Part shown: positions 38,548 to 51,037 of the stretch, in pieces
Numbering within the stretch: the first letter of the stretch is position 1
Layout of the letters: each line of letters starts with the position of its first letter
Origin: Crotophaga sulcirostris
Lineage: Eukaryota > Chordata > Aves > Cuculiformes > Crotophagidae
Assembly: GCA_013397455.1 (NCBI GenBank)
Contig: VYZB01000389.1
Span: forward strand, 248,001-312,000
Reading direction: 5' to 3'
Length of the DNA: 64,000 nucleotides
Translations under genes and position numbers: made by a program
Notes under the pieces: model-generated
Databases searched by the model: none
Told to the model about the DNA's origin: nothing
The model's input: only the letters and a program-made list of their open reading frames with translations

Positions 38548-38630
38548 CAATTTTCAGAGGCACTGAACATTTGCATCTCCTGCTGAAATCAATAGGAACC
38601 GTAGGAGTTCAGCACCTTTGATCAATAGGA
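38548..38630. repeat. Decayed palindromic dispersed repeat (MITE-like)
   Basis: TTTTCAGAGGCACTGAAC on the left and GTTCAGCACCTTTGATC on the right form imperfect inverted arms around a centre with GAAATCAATAGG. I recall similar palindromes built around CTGAGCACC and a central GAAGTCAATGGG from bird, turtle and crocodile genomes, where they are old dispersed elements. Family name and class are uncertain. Confidence 0.45.
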
Positions 38631-39515
38631 CCAGTGATTTGCAAGTCCAAATCAGCTGCTGATAAAATGGTAAGGTATCATGGAAGAAAAATCCTACTCG
38701 CTAATGGGCTAAAAATAACTGACTAGATGAGAAGCCACAGCAAACATTGTATTGTAATTAAAATGACATGGTGTTGAAAAATAAAGAAAAATAGTATACT
38801 CCTTATTCTGTCTCTTTTATTTGCCTTATTTACTCCGAAACTTTTGGTCGAATGTCTTCTTTAACTGCTGATGGCTTCTTAAGTTTTTATTACAATGAGA
38901 TTAAAAAATAGAGAATATTTATGACACCATTCCACAATGGTAGCCTGTTTTATATTCTTTGTGCAACACAGACCAACACATGAACAGGAAGACACAACTA
39001 TTGACTGCATTCAATTAAACAGGTATGTTCTTGTCTTTCATGTAATAATTTGGATACTATTTTATAGCCTTTGGACATCAGTATGTGCACAGCATCTGCT
39101 AAGGTCCCATGTTACCAGATAAAAGAAGCTATTTAAAAAGTACTAGAGAAATTTCAGTTTTCTTTTCCATATGGTCCATTTGCAAGGTGCCTGTACATAT
39201 CTGAGCCCAGACTGGTGACATGGATCCAGCTCAGTCCTTTCAAACACGTCATGCCACAGAAACATACATCAACACATAGCCAGGGATTTACCTGCTTCTG
39301 CTTTACAACCAAAAATAGAAAAACTTCAAGGTAACTGGATTTAAAAATGTTCCCTCAAGATTTTTTTTTAAAATTGAACATTCATTTGCATAAATATTTA
39401 AAACACGCACAGCTCACATGCCCTCCAGACACAGAGACTGCTAGCAGGCAGATTTTGCCCATTTCACATTGCTGTCTGAAGAGCAGTCACCCTTTCACTC
39501 CACTGGCAATTTCTC

Positions 39516-39668
39516 TTCGCCTGAACCGAATGCTCTGCCCACTCCCCACAGCCCTGGCCAGGCTCTCGGGAGCCGCTGGCGAAGCCGCTGCAGCCCCTGA
39601 TGCACCCATGACCTGCACCAACATCACCTCCCTGGTGGGTGGCCCGACTGCCCACTGGCCCCTCTGTG
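39516..39668. other. GC-rich patch inside an AT-rich intron
   Basis: About 150 bp is far richer in G and C than its surroundings and has about seven CpG dinucleotides. It is open in more than one frame on both strands; the minus strand includes VMGASGAAAASPAAP and then RFRRREIASGVKG before a stop. It has no repeat signature I recognise. Possible explanations are a retroposed gene fragment, a small regulatory CpG cluster or an unannotated exon. Confidence 0.4.
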
Positions 39669-42499
39669 GGTAAAGTCAAGCAATTGTGCCCCAGACTGCC
39701 ATGAACGAACTGCAGTTCTCAACATATATGAAAGTACAGAAGGACAATAAAAGTATATATTCCTTTATTCAACAGAAAATAATTCAACACAGTTACAGGG
39801 TGGAGACCAAACATTCACTTCATGAAAAGAGGTTTTTGTGGAGTAACTACTATGACTTTAAAGCCTATTCACAGAAATTATTCTTGTTGAAGTGAAAATA
39901 TGTGTTTTACTTGACCAACTAAATATTATGACTCAAGATTTCAAAAAAAATCAGCTGTTATACAACTACTTACAGGGTCCTATGATTTCCTTTCTGTCTA
40001 TAAAATAGACAAATTTATTTCACCAAGGACCAAATAATAAACATGGTGACTATAGGCTAAAAATGGAAACATGGAGAAAAACATTTTTTTTAAATGATTA
40101 ATGGGTCAGAGGAGAGAAAATACAGAAGTATGTGTTCTCAAGGAAAAGCATCTCCATTGACTCTCGCTGATAATAGAGAAAGGCTGAAAAATCAAAGAAC
40201 AAAACCACTTTGCTAATTTACCTTTTGATTGAAAAGAAATCACCGCTTAGAGCACTCTGGCACAGCTTCATTACAAATACAAGAGCCACTTGCAAATTTT
40301 TGATCTGGAATCAGCTCTGGGTTTCCAAGACTTTGGGGATATTCTGACTTGAGGTTGAGATTTGGACCTGTTTTTAATGTAACACATAGCTCATGCATCG
40401 AACGGCAGAACAAGATATTTGAGAAAGCACATTGAACTTATTAGATAAGGGGAAGAAAAAGCTTAATGTTAAATTTTGATCTAGATTTATTTGGCTCGAA
40501 ATCACAGCTCATTTCAGTTAATGCAGACTGTACCATAAAATACAATGGTGAAAATAATTCTGCCTTTACAAAGTCTCTTATTCGTCCAGTCACAATTGCT
40601 GAGCTGATCCCAGGTTAAGTTTGATCCTGAAACTAAAATGAGTTTTGTTTTGCAATTTGGGTTCGAGTCTACAGTCATTGCTGAGACATAACTCCCTCTG
40701 ACTTGAAGAAAATGTGCCTGGAGTGAGGACTGAGGGACTTGAATCACGGTGAGCAAAGAAAAAATAACTAGGGGGGAGTGAATTTTAACTTCAGAGTGTT
40801 AGAGACAGTCTGATTTTGTATATTCAAATACTCTCATTTAAAACAGACACATTTAAATTTTTGACGTGAAACGATATGCAAATACAAAATCCTACAGAGC
40901 AAGTGAGCTTAGAAAATAGTTTATATGCTATTATTCATACCTAACAAAAGGGAAAGAACTAAGGTATCTGACTCATAAGAAGAGACTACAAACTTATTTA
41001 AATATTTAACCAACCAGAAACAGGCAGTGTGAATATTTATTTGGAATAAGCTAACTAATTCTACCTGAATCTGCAGGAAAGCTTATGCAACAAAAATTCC
41101 TGGGGCAAACAAGAGCAAATGATGGAATCTACTTCAGAAGATTTTCCAAGAATTCCTGGTTCAGAGATTTCTCTTTTGCTGTAGAAAACACAACTAGAAA
41201 TGCTAATAATTTATAAAACATAAAGACCTCTTCTTTTTACTTTGATCTGCCCAACTAAAGAAAATATGTTACACCTTTATGTCACCAGTTTAAGATGAAC
41301 ACAGACACGTCCACAGGAAATTCATAGAGTGCTTTTTAATTCATTGTGACATGGAGTGCTTGCAGCCTTCTCAAGTTGATGACATGTAGCAGTATAATTC
41401 TAGAAAGTTAAAAAATTTCAAGTGGCAGACTGAAATCTAAGCAGGGATGAAAAAGACGGTGCTTCATCCAGATAAAATTGAAACAGTTTGGGTGGGATAT
41501 ATATACAGCAAACAGATGAGGCTGCAAAAATTATACAGTCTGTCCTAACTGAGGGCATATGCTCACCAGCTGTTATGTAAATCTGCAATTAATGTAGCTT
41601 ACTAGATCCTCAGGTGCTTTCAAATAATTATACACCAAAAATGATCAAATCTACTTTCCCATCTGTATTAGATGAGCATGTTAGAATAAAAATCTCCCTG
41701 ATGAGCATCTCGCTGACAGTAAGCGGAACTTTGTCACTATGGGTCAAAAAAACAGTGAAAACCAAAAATTATTGAAATTTTAATGATTTTCACTACAAAG
41801 ACATTTACTCAGAAAATACAGAAAATCAGCGACCACTTATCAATTTGGAGATATCTGTAATTGTACCTCTGTACAAGTTTTACCAAGGACAAGTCACTCT
41901 TTCAGCAAACCCTGAGTTACTCCCATTCACGCTATGAGATGCTGGGGATACTCTGGGTCCTGCCCATCTGCAAACTGCAACTAAACCAACAAACCAAGAG
42001 TGCGCATGAGAAGGTGCATCACACAAACAAAAATGAATTTTATTTACTTATGTTTACAGAATCCACAGTTGCATTCTAAGACATATTAGATAATAAATGT
42101 TTTGTAATGTTTTCAGTTCAGACTGAGAAACCAATGTGATAATTAACGTTCAGCCAAAATATCATATAGTGACAAAGTCTTGTTTTCCCATGTATGATCG
42201 TAATCACATTGACTCCAAGCCCCCCTCCAACAGATCTGACTTCCAAAAAAAAAGGAAGGAGTTTCTATCTACTCTAATAAATCCTGCTAATCTATTGTAA
42301 TGACAAAATTGCAAAGTTAGGCACTTACAAAGACAAGTTTGAAATTAAGTGACTGCACTTCGATCTATGTAACATTTTTTGAAACAAATTCAGTAAAGGG
42401 AGAGCAAAATATATCTTAGAAAACACGGTGTAAAACACTACATATTTTTAGAGTTTCCTGTCATTCTAGCCAATGACATAAGAATTAAGAGGAAAAAGC

Positions 42500-43466
42500 C
42501 TGTTCCAGTACTTAAAAACCCTTTTGGATAAGAAATTTTTCCTAATACCCAGTCTAAATCTCCCCTGGTGCAATGAGGCCATTTCCTCCTGTCCTATTGC
42601 TTCTTATCTGGGAGAAGAGACCAATACCTGCCTCGCTACAACCTCCTTTTAGGGAGTTGTAGAGAGCAACGAAGTCTCCTCTTCTCCAGATTGAACTCCA
42701 GCAGTTCCCTCAGCCACTCCCCATAAGACTTGTTCTCCAGACCCTTCATCAGCTTTGTTGCTCTTCTCTAGGCATGTTCCAGTAGCTCAATGTATTTTTG
42801 TAATGAGGGGCCCAAAACACAGAGTTCAAGGTGCAGCCTCGCTGGTACCAAGTGCAGGGGCACAGTCACTTCCCTGCTCCTGATAGCCACACCATTGCTG
42901 ACACAAGCCAGGATGCTTTTGGCCTTCTTGGCCATCAGGGCAGACTGCTGGTTCATGTTCAGCTGCTGTCAACCAGGTCCTTTTCCACCAGGCAGCTTTC
43001 CAGTCCCTTTTTAAAAATAACAAAACCTGTAGCATTGCATAGGGTTGTTGTGACAGTACTCAGCTTTTATTGAACCCCACACAATTGGGTTCAGCACATC
43101 GATCCAGCCTGTTTAGATCCCACTGCAGAGCCTTCCTACTCTCAAGCAGATCAACACTCCCACCCAACTTGGTGTCATCTTCAAACATACTGTGGGTGCC
43201 CTCAACCCCATCGCCCAGATCTTTGATAAAGATATTAAATAGAACCAGCCCCAACACTGAGCCCTGAGGAACACCGCTTGTGACCGGTCACCAACTAGAT
43301 TTAACTCCATTCACCACGACATTTTGGGCCCAGTCATGCAGTCAGTTTTCCACCCAGTGAAGAGTACGCCCGTCAAAGCCACGACCAACCAGTTTGTCCA
43401 GGAGAACGCTGTGAGAAATGGTATTAAAGGCTTTACTGAAGTCTAGGTAGACAATATTCACAGTCC
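42500..43466 (-). mobile_element. CR1 LINE fragment, about 1 kb, older and decayed
   Basis: The plus strand matches the reverse complement of CR1 ORF2. Recognisable blocks include a degraded FADD region (near 43180, reading FEDDTKLGG) and the conserved ends GPSL, ILACV and VPLHL. The frame is broken in several places, and the 3' untranslated tail cannot be recognised. It differs more from the other copies than they do from each other, so it is probably from an older subfamily. Confidence 0.88.
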
Positions 43467-43849
43467 TTAAGTGTTATCAATCTTTTCTGAATAATTCTTT
43501 CAGAGCAACCATGTTTTAAGACTTAATATGAAAATCAAATGTTTAAATTGAGAAACATATTACAGCAATTAAAATCAGTAGGAGTCCTCTGCTAGTATAA
43601 ACATGTCATCTTGAATAGTATTTCTTTCTCTATTAGGCGCTATCAAGGTTAACAGAGTAGAAAGTTAATGAGAATTCCATGTTGTATTCAACCTCTGGCC
43701 AACCTAGCATTTTGCTCACCAGAATTTACAAAGCACTCAGTGGCAAACATTATTAGTAAAACATGATTTGTATTAGTGTAAAAGCAAGCAAGACAACAGA
43801 ACAGAAAAGGTAAAGAATAATTTAGCATAGAAAAGCAAGAGAGGCTTAC

Positions 43850-44088
43850 CGATAACATAGGCTAGCAACAGTGCCAGGGTAACTGTAATAGCAGTAGCAC
43901 TCAAAGCAGTGCATTTCCAGTTGCAACACCTGTAAGGTTTGTTAAAAGTGAAGGTAGGTCTAGAAAAGGTACTTCTAGGAAGAGGCCTAGGAGGTGGAGA
44001 GTAAACAGTATTGGATGTTAAAGGATAGTTCTGACTGGCTGCGCTGAAGATAGCTGAAGACCCAGATCCATGTTTAAATAGGAAATGC
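43850..44088 (-). CDS. TENM1: TENM1 exon B: second proline-rich patch, juxtamembrane cysteines and most of the transmembrane helix
   Basis: This 239-nt exon encodes residues 81-159. The acceptor is cttcttttcatag, and its first G completes Arg80. The protein reads [10 protein letters not shown], then the proline-rich [10 protein letters not shown], then [11 protein letters not shown] with three cysteines and basic residues just before the membrane. About 20 hydrophobic residues follow (from about residue 140, ending LALLLAYVI). The basic cytoplasmic flank fits the type II topology of teneurins. The exon ends in phase 1 with G before gtaagc. Exon C supplies CA to make Ala160, so the membrane helix is split between two exons. 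The cysteine cluster could be S-acylated, but that is inference. Confidence 0.94.
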
Positions 44089-46317
44089 CTATGAAAAGAA
44101 GACAAAGAACCATGTTGTAAAAACCACTCTCTGATTTAAGAAGTGAAAGCAACTATATAAGCATTCAATGATAAATACTGCATACATCCAGAGAAAGTAT
44201 CGAAGACTGGTAAATGTATATTGGAATACCCTCTGAACTGGAAGTTTTTCAAGCACACCATAAGATTTCCAGCAATTTTTTAGTGAAACAATATAATGTA
44301 AGTAAATTGTAATCTATCATCCCAGTGGTTCAGAATAATGCTGAGGAAAGGTTATTTTTCAGTACCGTACCTGGGAGTTCTCCAAGACAAGCAGCCCCTG
44401 TGTGCATTGTTATATGGGTGTGCCCTAGACATGGAAATTGTTGCCAGCAGTACTCACTCTGTCCACAAACACACAATTGGGTTTATGTCACCAAGAGTAC
44501 AAAAAAATTGCAGAAGCCACTACCACTGTGAATATTTATTCTTATTATGGATTCTCCCTATAATATTGGAAATAACAAAAAAGATTTAAAAAAGTAAAAA
44601 AGAAGGGAAAAAAGACTGACAGGTGACTACTTAGTGGAAAATCTGCAAGGGTAATCCATTTTGAAGGACTGTAGTTACTGTATAGGTAAGTACCATTTCA
44701 TTATTATTCTTAATTGAGCTATTTTGAGAGCAGTTTTTCTTCAAATGCTTTTGCCTACTCTAGTGATTCTAAAACATACTAAGAAAGAATTCATTTTGAG
44801 GTCTATTTCAGTGTATTTTGGAGGGTTGATTGCCTTCAGGAAAAAACAGTAAATACCTACTTTAGCATAAAAAATAAGGTACAGAAATGTGCCTTGCAGA
44901 ATGGGTTCTGGTGCAGAAATATAAAGTGGCTGTTTAGAGGAAGAAGGCTGGTTTTCAGGACTGCTAAGTGCTCTCTAAGAGAATTTGGGAAAGGATATTT
45001 GATTTTAAACAACAACTTACTGTCCTATGTGCTTAGAAATTGTGGCAAAAAAAGGACACATTCGAGGCTGACCATACCAATCATATATTGTTTTGGAAAC
45101 ACCAATTTTCTTTGGTCCTTCTTTCCTTTGTTTTATGTAAGTGAGCAAGCTTCTTGGGAGCACTCTTTTCTGACAGGCACACATCTAAATCTTATGCAAT
45201 AAAATGCACCCGAAGAAGTTGAGAGCATCTTGGTGTTCCTTGGTCTCAAGCCACAAAGTCCAAGTACTGTTTTAGCCTGAACCTCTGTAGCCTTTCCATT
45301 GAGCACCATGACTCAGAAAGGCATTTCCTACCCAACAGCATTTAACTCTGTCAAGCTTGCCAACTTTTTGTTTTGAGAGCCAGACACTGATGTGAAGCAA
45401 TGACCTACTTGCAGTTCAGGTGCTTTGAATTGTGCCCTGTTCATACCAGCTCCCAGCTGAGTAAGAACACCTGTGACCGCCCTTAGGTCCCTATACAATC
45501 AATTTCTCTGTTCTTCCATCAGCTGAGAATTGTGCAAGTGCTCTGTGGACCCCAGGCGAGCACTACCATGTTACTTATGCTATGGGTGCAAGCTGCCCTC
45601 AGTTTCTGGAGGAGGAGGTTGCAATTAGCATCACATGGCACTATGATGCCTGCAAGCCAAAAGCCACATACACTCTTTACATCTGAAGTTAACTGGCCAA
45701 TGTTGATACGGTCCAGAATCTTCCCAATGACAAGTGTACCTTTACACCATCAGCAAGGCACAAGACAAGTTCTTGAACACGTATATGGATCAAATAATCC
45801 ATGCTGGTAGAATTTTTTTGATGGATTCACAGTGGGAGGCACACAGGATCAAACACCCAAGAGTATGAAACATGACTGTACTGTGACATTTGACTTTAAG
45901 AATATTGTAAATACATGCTCCTCAAACTGTAATTGCTAAAATGAATATGATATTATGTATTTCCATTATAAGATTTTAAAAGAAAGGTTACAGTCCTCAA
46001 AATGCCAGATTATAAAAAATAAAAAGGTATTCCAGGGCAGTTTTATCTTTTAAAGGGCCTTTATTCACGCACTTACATAAAAAAGAAGGTAAATGAGTAT
46101 AGTCGCTAGCTGGCATTTCAGATTACAGTGTCTACATATCAAAATTCTTTTGATGAACCACAAAAATGAAATTTTTGTGTTGCTTATGTTGAATACTAGT
46201 TATTGCTGCTTCATATGTATTACCCAAGTAAACAGAACTCAGACAAAAAACTGAATCTGAGTACAGCATCTTGGTGTCAGACAACACATTCTGATTTTCT
46301 TTCCCATTGGCTTTCAC

Positions 46318-46362
46318 NNNNNNNNNNNNNNNNNNNNNNNNNNNNNNNNNNNNNNNNNNNNN
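46318..46362. other. Run of 45 N (unresolved bases)
   Basis: Forty-five undetermined bases in the intron between exons A and B. The flanking sequence is ordinary, so this is an assembly gap or ambiguous stretch, not biology. Confidence 0.99.
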
Positions 46363-47945
46363 GCTCTGAACATGCTAATGGTACCCCTAACTGTTTAGTT
46401 CAAAAATCATAAATTCAAATATAGTAAAATAATAAATTCCAGTGAAGCAATGTAACTGCCTACAGGACTACATAATGCTGTTTTCCCCACACCAGGCCAT
46501 CAGAGTAAAGTTGGTTATTTTGGCTTTAATTCCTCATGGCTACACATGAAGGCTTTTGCAAGGATGTGAGGTCTTATTTTTAAGTCGGCATTTAATGAGA
46601 TACAGAGTCATTTAGGATTTTGCTAGGGAAGAAGGACACAGCAAAATTCCTATTGCTGTTCAAGGAAGCAAAAGTAGAATCACCATATAAAACAAGAAAT
46701 GTGCTATTATTTATAAGCATATAGATAAAGTATACACTCATACACAAATTAAATAATATATATTAACCAGTCAATAGTTCTTTAATTGCCTTACATTTTC
46801 AAGTCATAATGACAAAATACTACTTATTTGATAATTTTTCATTTAAATTTTTTGAAAATTACAGCAAAATGGTCTGATATTGGCAGTATTGATTGTGCTT
46901 TATGGTGCATAGCTCAAAGATACCAGACGTAAAGGGAAGGAAATGCTGAACTGAAAGTTATTATTAAGGCTCTAATAGCCTTGCAATCAATAGCCAGGAA
47001 TAATTTCATTCTCTTGCACAGGGATTTATAAATGTGGCTTCATATCCTGATGGTGAAATGCTAGTGTGCAGAGGGATTTCTTTATTAGCAGAAGAGTGCA
47101 CAGAAGCTGGATTCAGCTCACACCCTTTTAGATATATAACTCTGTTTACACAGAGAAGAATTTACATAGCTCTAACTTGTAATAAAACTGATATTACATT
47201 GAAACTGAGCTACGAGTGAAATAATGTTGGGAAAATGTTAAAAATCACAATTGTTTATGCCTTCCATTTCTGGGAGAGTATACTGAGCACCCAAAGACAT
47301 TTCTATAGAATTTGAAAAACACTAGTGGCACAAAGACAAATTTCCAAAGCTAGACTGTGACTATGCTCTCATAAACTCAGATGACTCCTCATCTGTCTAA
47401 GCACACCACTGTTCCCAAGGGACATTAGAACACACTAAACTGTTGCTATCAATTCTATAAAATCAGGTGCTCCCTGGAAAGAACAAAATAATAAAAATTG
47501 CAGTTCAAAAGTTTAGATGCGACCGCAGCCTGGTGTGGGCTTTAATATTCAATCTAAGCGAGAAGCTAAGGCTTATTTGTTTGTAAACTTGAGAACACAA
47601 GAGAAATCAGAGAATGATTGATAAGACCACTTGTTCCAAGTAGGGAAGTTCTAAATGTTCACAAAAACATCAAAAAACTCCATAAAGAAGATGACAATAT
47701 TCTCTTAAAAAGAGAAATACAGGACATAACTCTACAGCATTTCTCTGGGAAATAAGTCATTTAATAGTATTACACTGCTAATTCCAATCTATAAATAAAT
47801 ATTAAAGGCTCGGTAATAATTTCATATATAAAAGAGGAAGTTGGAAAACATTCCCTTTCCTAAATCACATGTCTGTTTGCCTATCTATCCAACTGCTCAT
47901 CTGTACAGACATAAAAATTTTGAAGTTCGAATCCTCTCAAGCAAA

Positions 47946-48090
47946 GATAGAATCATCTGGTTGGAAAAGAACTTTGACATCATCAAGTCCAGCCGTACCT
48001 GTCTAATTATTAAATCAGATCCCTGAGCAACTCATTTACGCGCCTTTTAAACACCTCCAGGGATGGGGACTCAACCACCTCCCTGGGCAG
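47946..48090 (-). mobile_element. CR1 LINE 3'-end scrap, 145 bp
   Basis: The plus strand opens with GATAGAATCATCTGG, a reverse-complement CR1 tail. It runs through CATCAAGTCCAGCC and ends abruptly after CACCTCCAGGGATGGGGA and CTCCCTGGGCAG. It covers only the 3' untranslated end and last codons. Confidence 0.85.
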
Positions 48091-50986
48091 ACAGAAAGAT
48101 GATAGGAAGATCCTACCATACACATCAAAATTCAGAGTGTGATAGGGGAACCATCCCTCCCTCTCCCCCGCAAAAAAAATTCCAAAACCAGCAAAAGTCC
48201 CAGTAAGCCCCCGTTTCTCAACTCAGCTCTCTGTCTCCTCTAAGTCCCTCTCCCCAGCCATCCAGCACTGCACACGATGGCTAATGAAGCACAGTACGCA
48301 TTTCCTGATCAACAGCTAAGTCTAAACCTGCTGTACTGACATGCCCAGTAAAGAGATAAGGACTGAGGGAAGAGAGTTACTGGGGAGTTCAAGTGACAGA
48401 AGGCATGAAATTAGACCTCTCAGTCCTGCTGATCACAGAATAGCTCGCTTTCAGTTTCGTGTGGCTCATCTAAGTGCTCTTGTTCAGCCTTAGAGGAATG
48501 GCATTTAACTCCAACACCACAGTTCATTTAAAAAGGAGGAATTCTCAGCTAGGACAAGGTTAGAGAACAGGGATTTGTTTCCTTCTTCACAAACTTCTCT
48601 ATCAGGACATTTTGTCATGTACTTTTGGCTTCTTATCTGTATTGATAATTTAAGTCTTATAAAACATACATATGAAGCAACATCCCAACTGAATTCACGT
48701 AGCAGTAATGTAATACTATTATAGAAACTAGATTAAGCCCACACAGACTTCCTAATTAAATCATAAGAAAATATTTTGATATCCCAGTACTGTAGTAATG
48801 TCCCTCAACTTTGTCAAGGGCTTGATATCACTTCTGCAAGTTCTGTGCATTTACCATGTGCCTAGCGTATGCAGGCCTAGAAGTCTGACTGCATTTGTAC
48901 CTGTAACAGGTTTTTCTTCCATTTCCATTAAAAACTATAGATTTGTAAGTGGAAAAACTAAAGCACAAAAGCAGATTTGAATGTAAACCACCATGCGAGC
49001 TAGTAGAAACACAAGTCTTACAATACCTTGGCCAAAAAATGAGTCTGCATTTCTCCTGGGTAAACCAAGTAGGAACACATTTGTACTTGTACATGTTTTA
49101 CATTCAAGAAATAGCTACCTAAAGTCTTAGAAATTCCTGCCCAGCTATGTGACAGGAAAACGAAGAAGCCTTCAGTTCATTAATTGAATTTTTTCAGTTT
49201 CTTCTCAAAAAAATTCTCTAATGTCTAGACCAATGTTTAAGTAGGCAATCGAAGTAATTCTTTTAGACGTCAACAGAAGCGCAAAAGGAATTTTTAAGAC
49301 GCATAACAGCTGAAATATAAGAAGGATTCTGATTTTTGGCATAATCAGAAAACATATAAAGACAATAGCCAACAGGGAATTGTAATTGATACAGTTGCCC
49401 ATCTACTTTGGCAAATATCAACCACAAGCCCATTGTTACCTGACTCTTTTAAGTCACTTAGACAGTGGGAAGAAGCAGAAGGAATAGGAGGGGAAAAGAA
49501 ACTTCTGAATTTAGGTAATAATCAGAATATGGACCTATGTTTATAAAACTTGCATATGGTACATATGACACTCGTCTTTATACCATGTAATTTGCCAAGG
49601 CAGCTATTCTGAGGTAAGTATATAGTATAAAATCAAGACACTTACTTGACAACAAAGATATATGCACTATACCCTTGATCTTGAAAACCAATCGAGAAAA
49701 CTGTATGTGAATATAAGACATGAGTTATAATTTTATAGAATCTGACCTATGATTTTATTTGCCTTGTTTTACTTTTCTGTGTATAAGAACTGTAGGAACA
49801 AGAATGCTCATGGGTGAAAGAAGAGGGAAACGACCATGAAACTATTTATCCAATTTCTTTTATCATTCTATTTTTACACATATAATTGAAATACAGTTGA
49901 AACACCCAAGAGACTTGTCTTTGGGAATAGAACTGCTTTGTTAAAATTTCCTTTTTGAGCTGGACTTGCCTTTGCAATAATTTACATAGAATTGCCTCCC
50001 TTTATTCACTCATGTTTACTTTATGTAGCGTTTGAGAACTTAGCCCTGCGACTCTGGATGTGAAAGGATGTAAAAATAATTTGTATCCTTTACTTTTCAT
50101 TTCAGTAAAGAACAACAAGTGACATGATGCTGACTCACTTGTCTGTTGTTGTTGTAGTCAAGTTAAACCTGTTAACCAGGTGACTAAACTTCCAACTCCC
50201 TGGCAGAAATCTGGGACAATAATTATATAAATATAGGACAGTGCCAAAATCAATCAAGAACAGCTTCTAAAATGGAACAGACATCCAAAATACAATTGTA
50301 TTCTGGTTTCATTGGCTATTTAATGAAAAAAAGATAAAACAAAAAACTACCACACTGTGGACTTAAATCACTCTTGCACAGATCAGTATGGGCTTTATTA
50401 TGATGATACATGGTGACACTGCTACATCAATCCTGTAGTTTTCAAAAGTGCTGTTCCGTGGCTTAGGACTTTAGCACTACAATTCAAACAACAGCTGAGT
50501 AAAACTAAGATTCGTGGGGAAAGGAAAGAATAAGGGAGCTTGCGATTTGCTCAATTTTTTTTTTCCCAATAAATTTTAAATTTTTGATCTGGAAAATAAG
50601 AACAATAGTACTTACAACAATATTTACAAAGCTTATATAAAGAACAATATGCAATATTCACAGAGTACTTTGAAATCATGAATCAAGAAGGATAAAAACA
50701 CCAATATCATTGCTTATATTCTGTGATTAAAACAAATAAAGGAATAAAATACCTAAAGTAGAAGTAGCGGCTGCACAGTTCTCTTTGCCATGAAATTCTT
50801 CCTGTGGGTTATTCATGCATATTCTGATTGACTTTTGTTCCTAGCATTGGAGCCTGCATTCAAATAGCTGCACTCACATGCATATTGGCTAAAGCCAAGC
50901 TGTACATTTACTGTGACAAATAACACAAATTTTACTTGACAAGAGGTATATCACATTATATATGTAAATGCTATCTAGTCCTCCGA

Positions 50987-51037
50987 TATTGCCCAGAAGT
51001 AGCCATCCAGGCGATAGATACACATTTCTGGGCAATA
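50987..51037. repeat. 12-bp perfect inverted repeat with 27-base loop
   Basis: TATTGCCCAGAA (50987-50998) and TTCTGGGCAATA (51026-51037) are exact reverse complements. The next two inner pairs are G-T and T-A. TA-rich sequence flanks both sides. It could be the remnant of a small inverted-repeat element or a chance stem. Confidence 0.8.

Larger units (their letters stand above)
31841..43849 (-). other. TENM1: TENM1 intron between exons B and C
   Basis: A 12.0-kb intron from gtaagc to tttgcag. It holds CR1 copies at 35510-35974 and 42500-43466, a T13 run at 36278-36290, a decayed palindromic repeat at 38548-38630 and a GC-rich patch at 39516-39668. The remaining sequence shows no exon that fits the flanking phases and the known protein. 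Confidence 0.85.

Noticed and set aside
39347..39673. 108-codon plus-strand open frame over the GC-rich patch
   Set aside because: GC-rich sequence has few stops in all frames, the frame begins in plain AT-rich sequence, and no motif is recognisable. Kept only as a base-composition finding.
45532..45810. 92-codon plus-strand open frame, and an alternative overlapping frame of about 50 codons with protein-like composition
   Set aside because: No splice sites, start context, domain motif or repeat signature; within chance length for this sequence.
46318..46362. Open frame 46203-46412 running through the N block
   Set aside because: It spans undetermined bases and has no other support.
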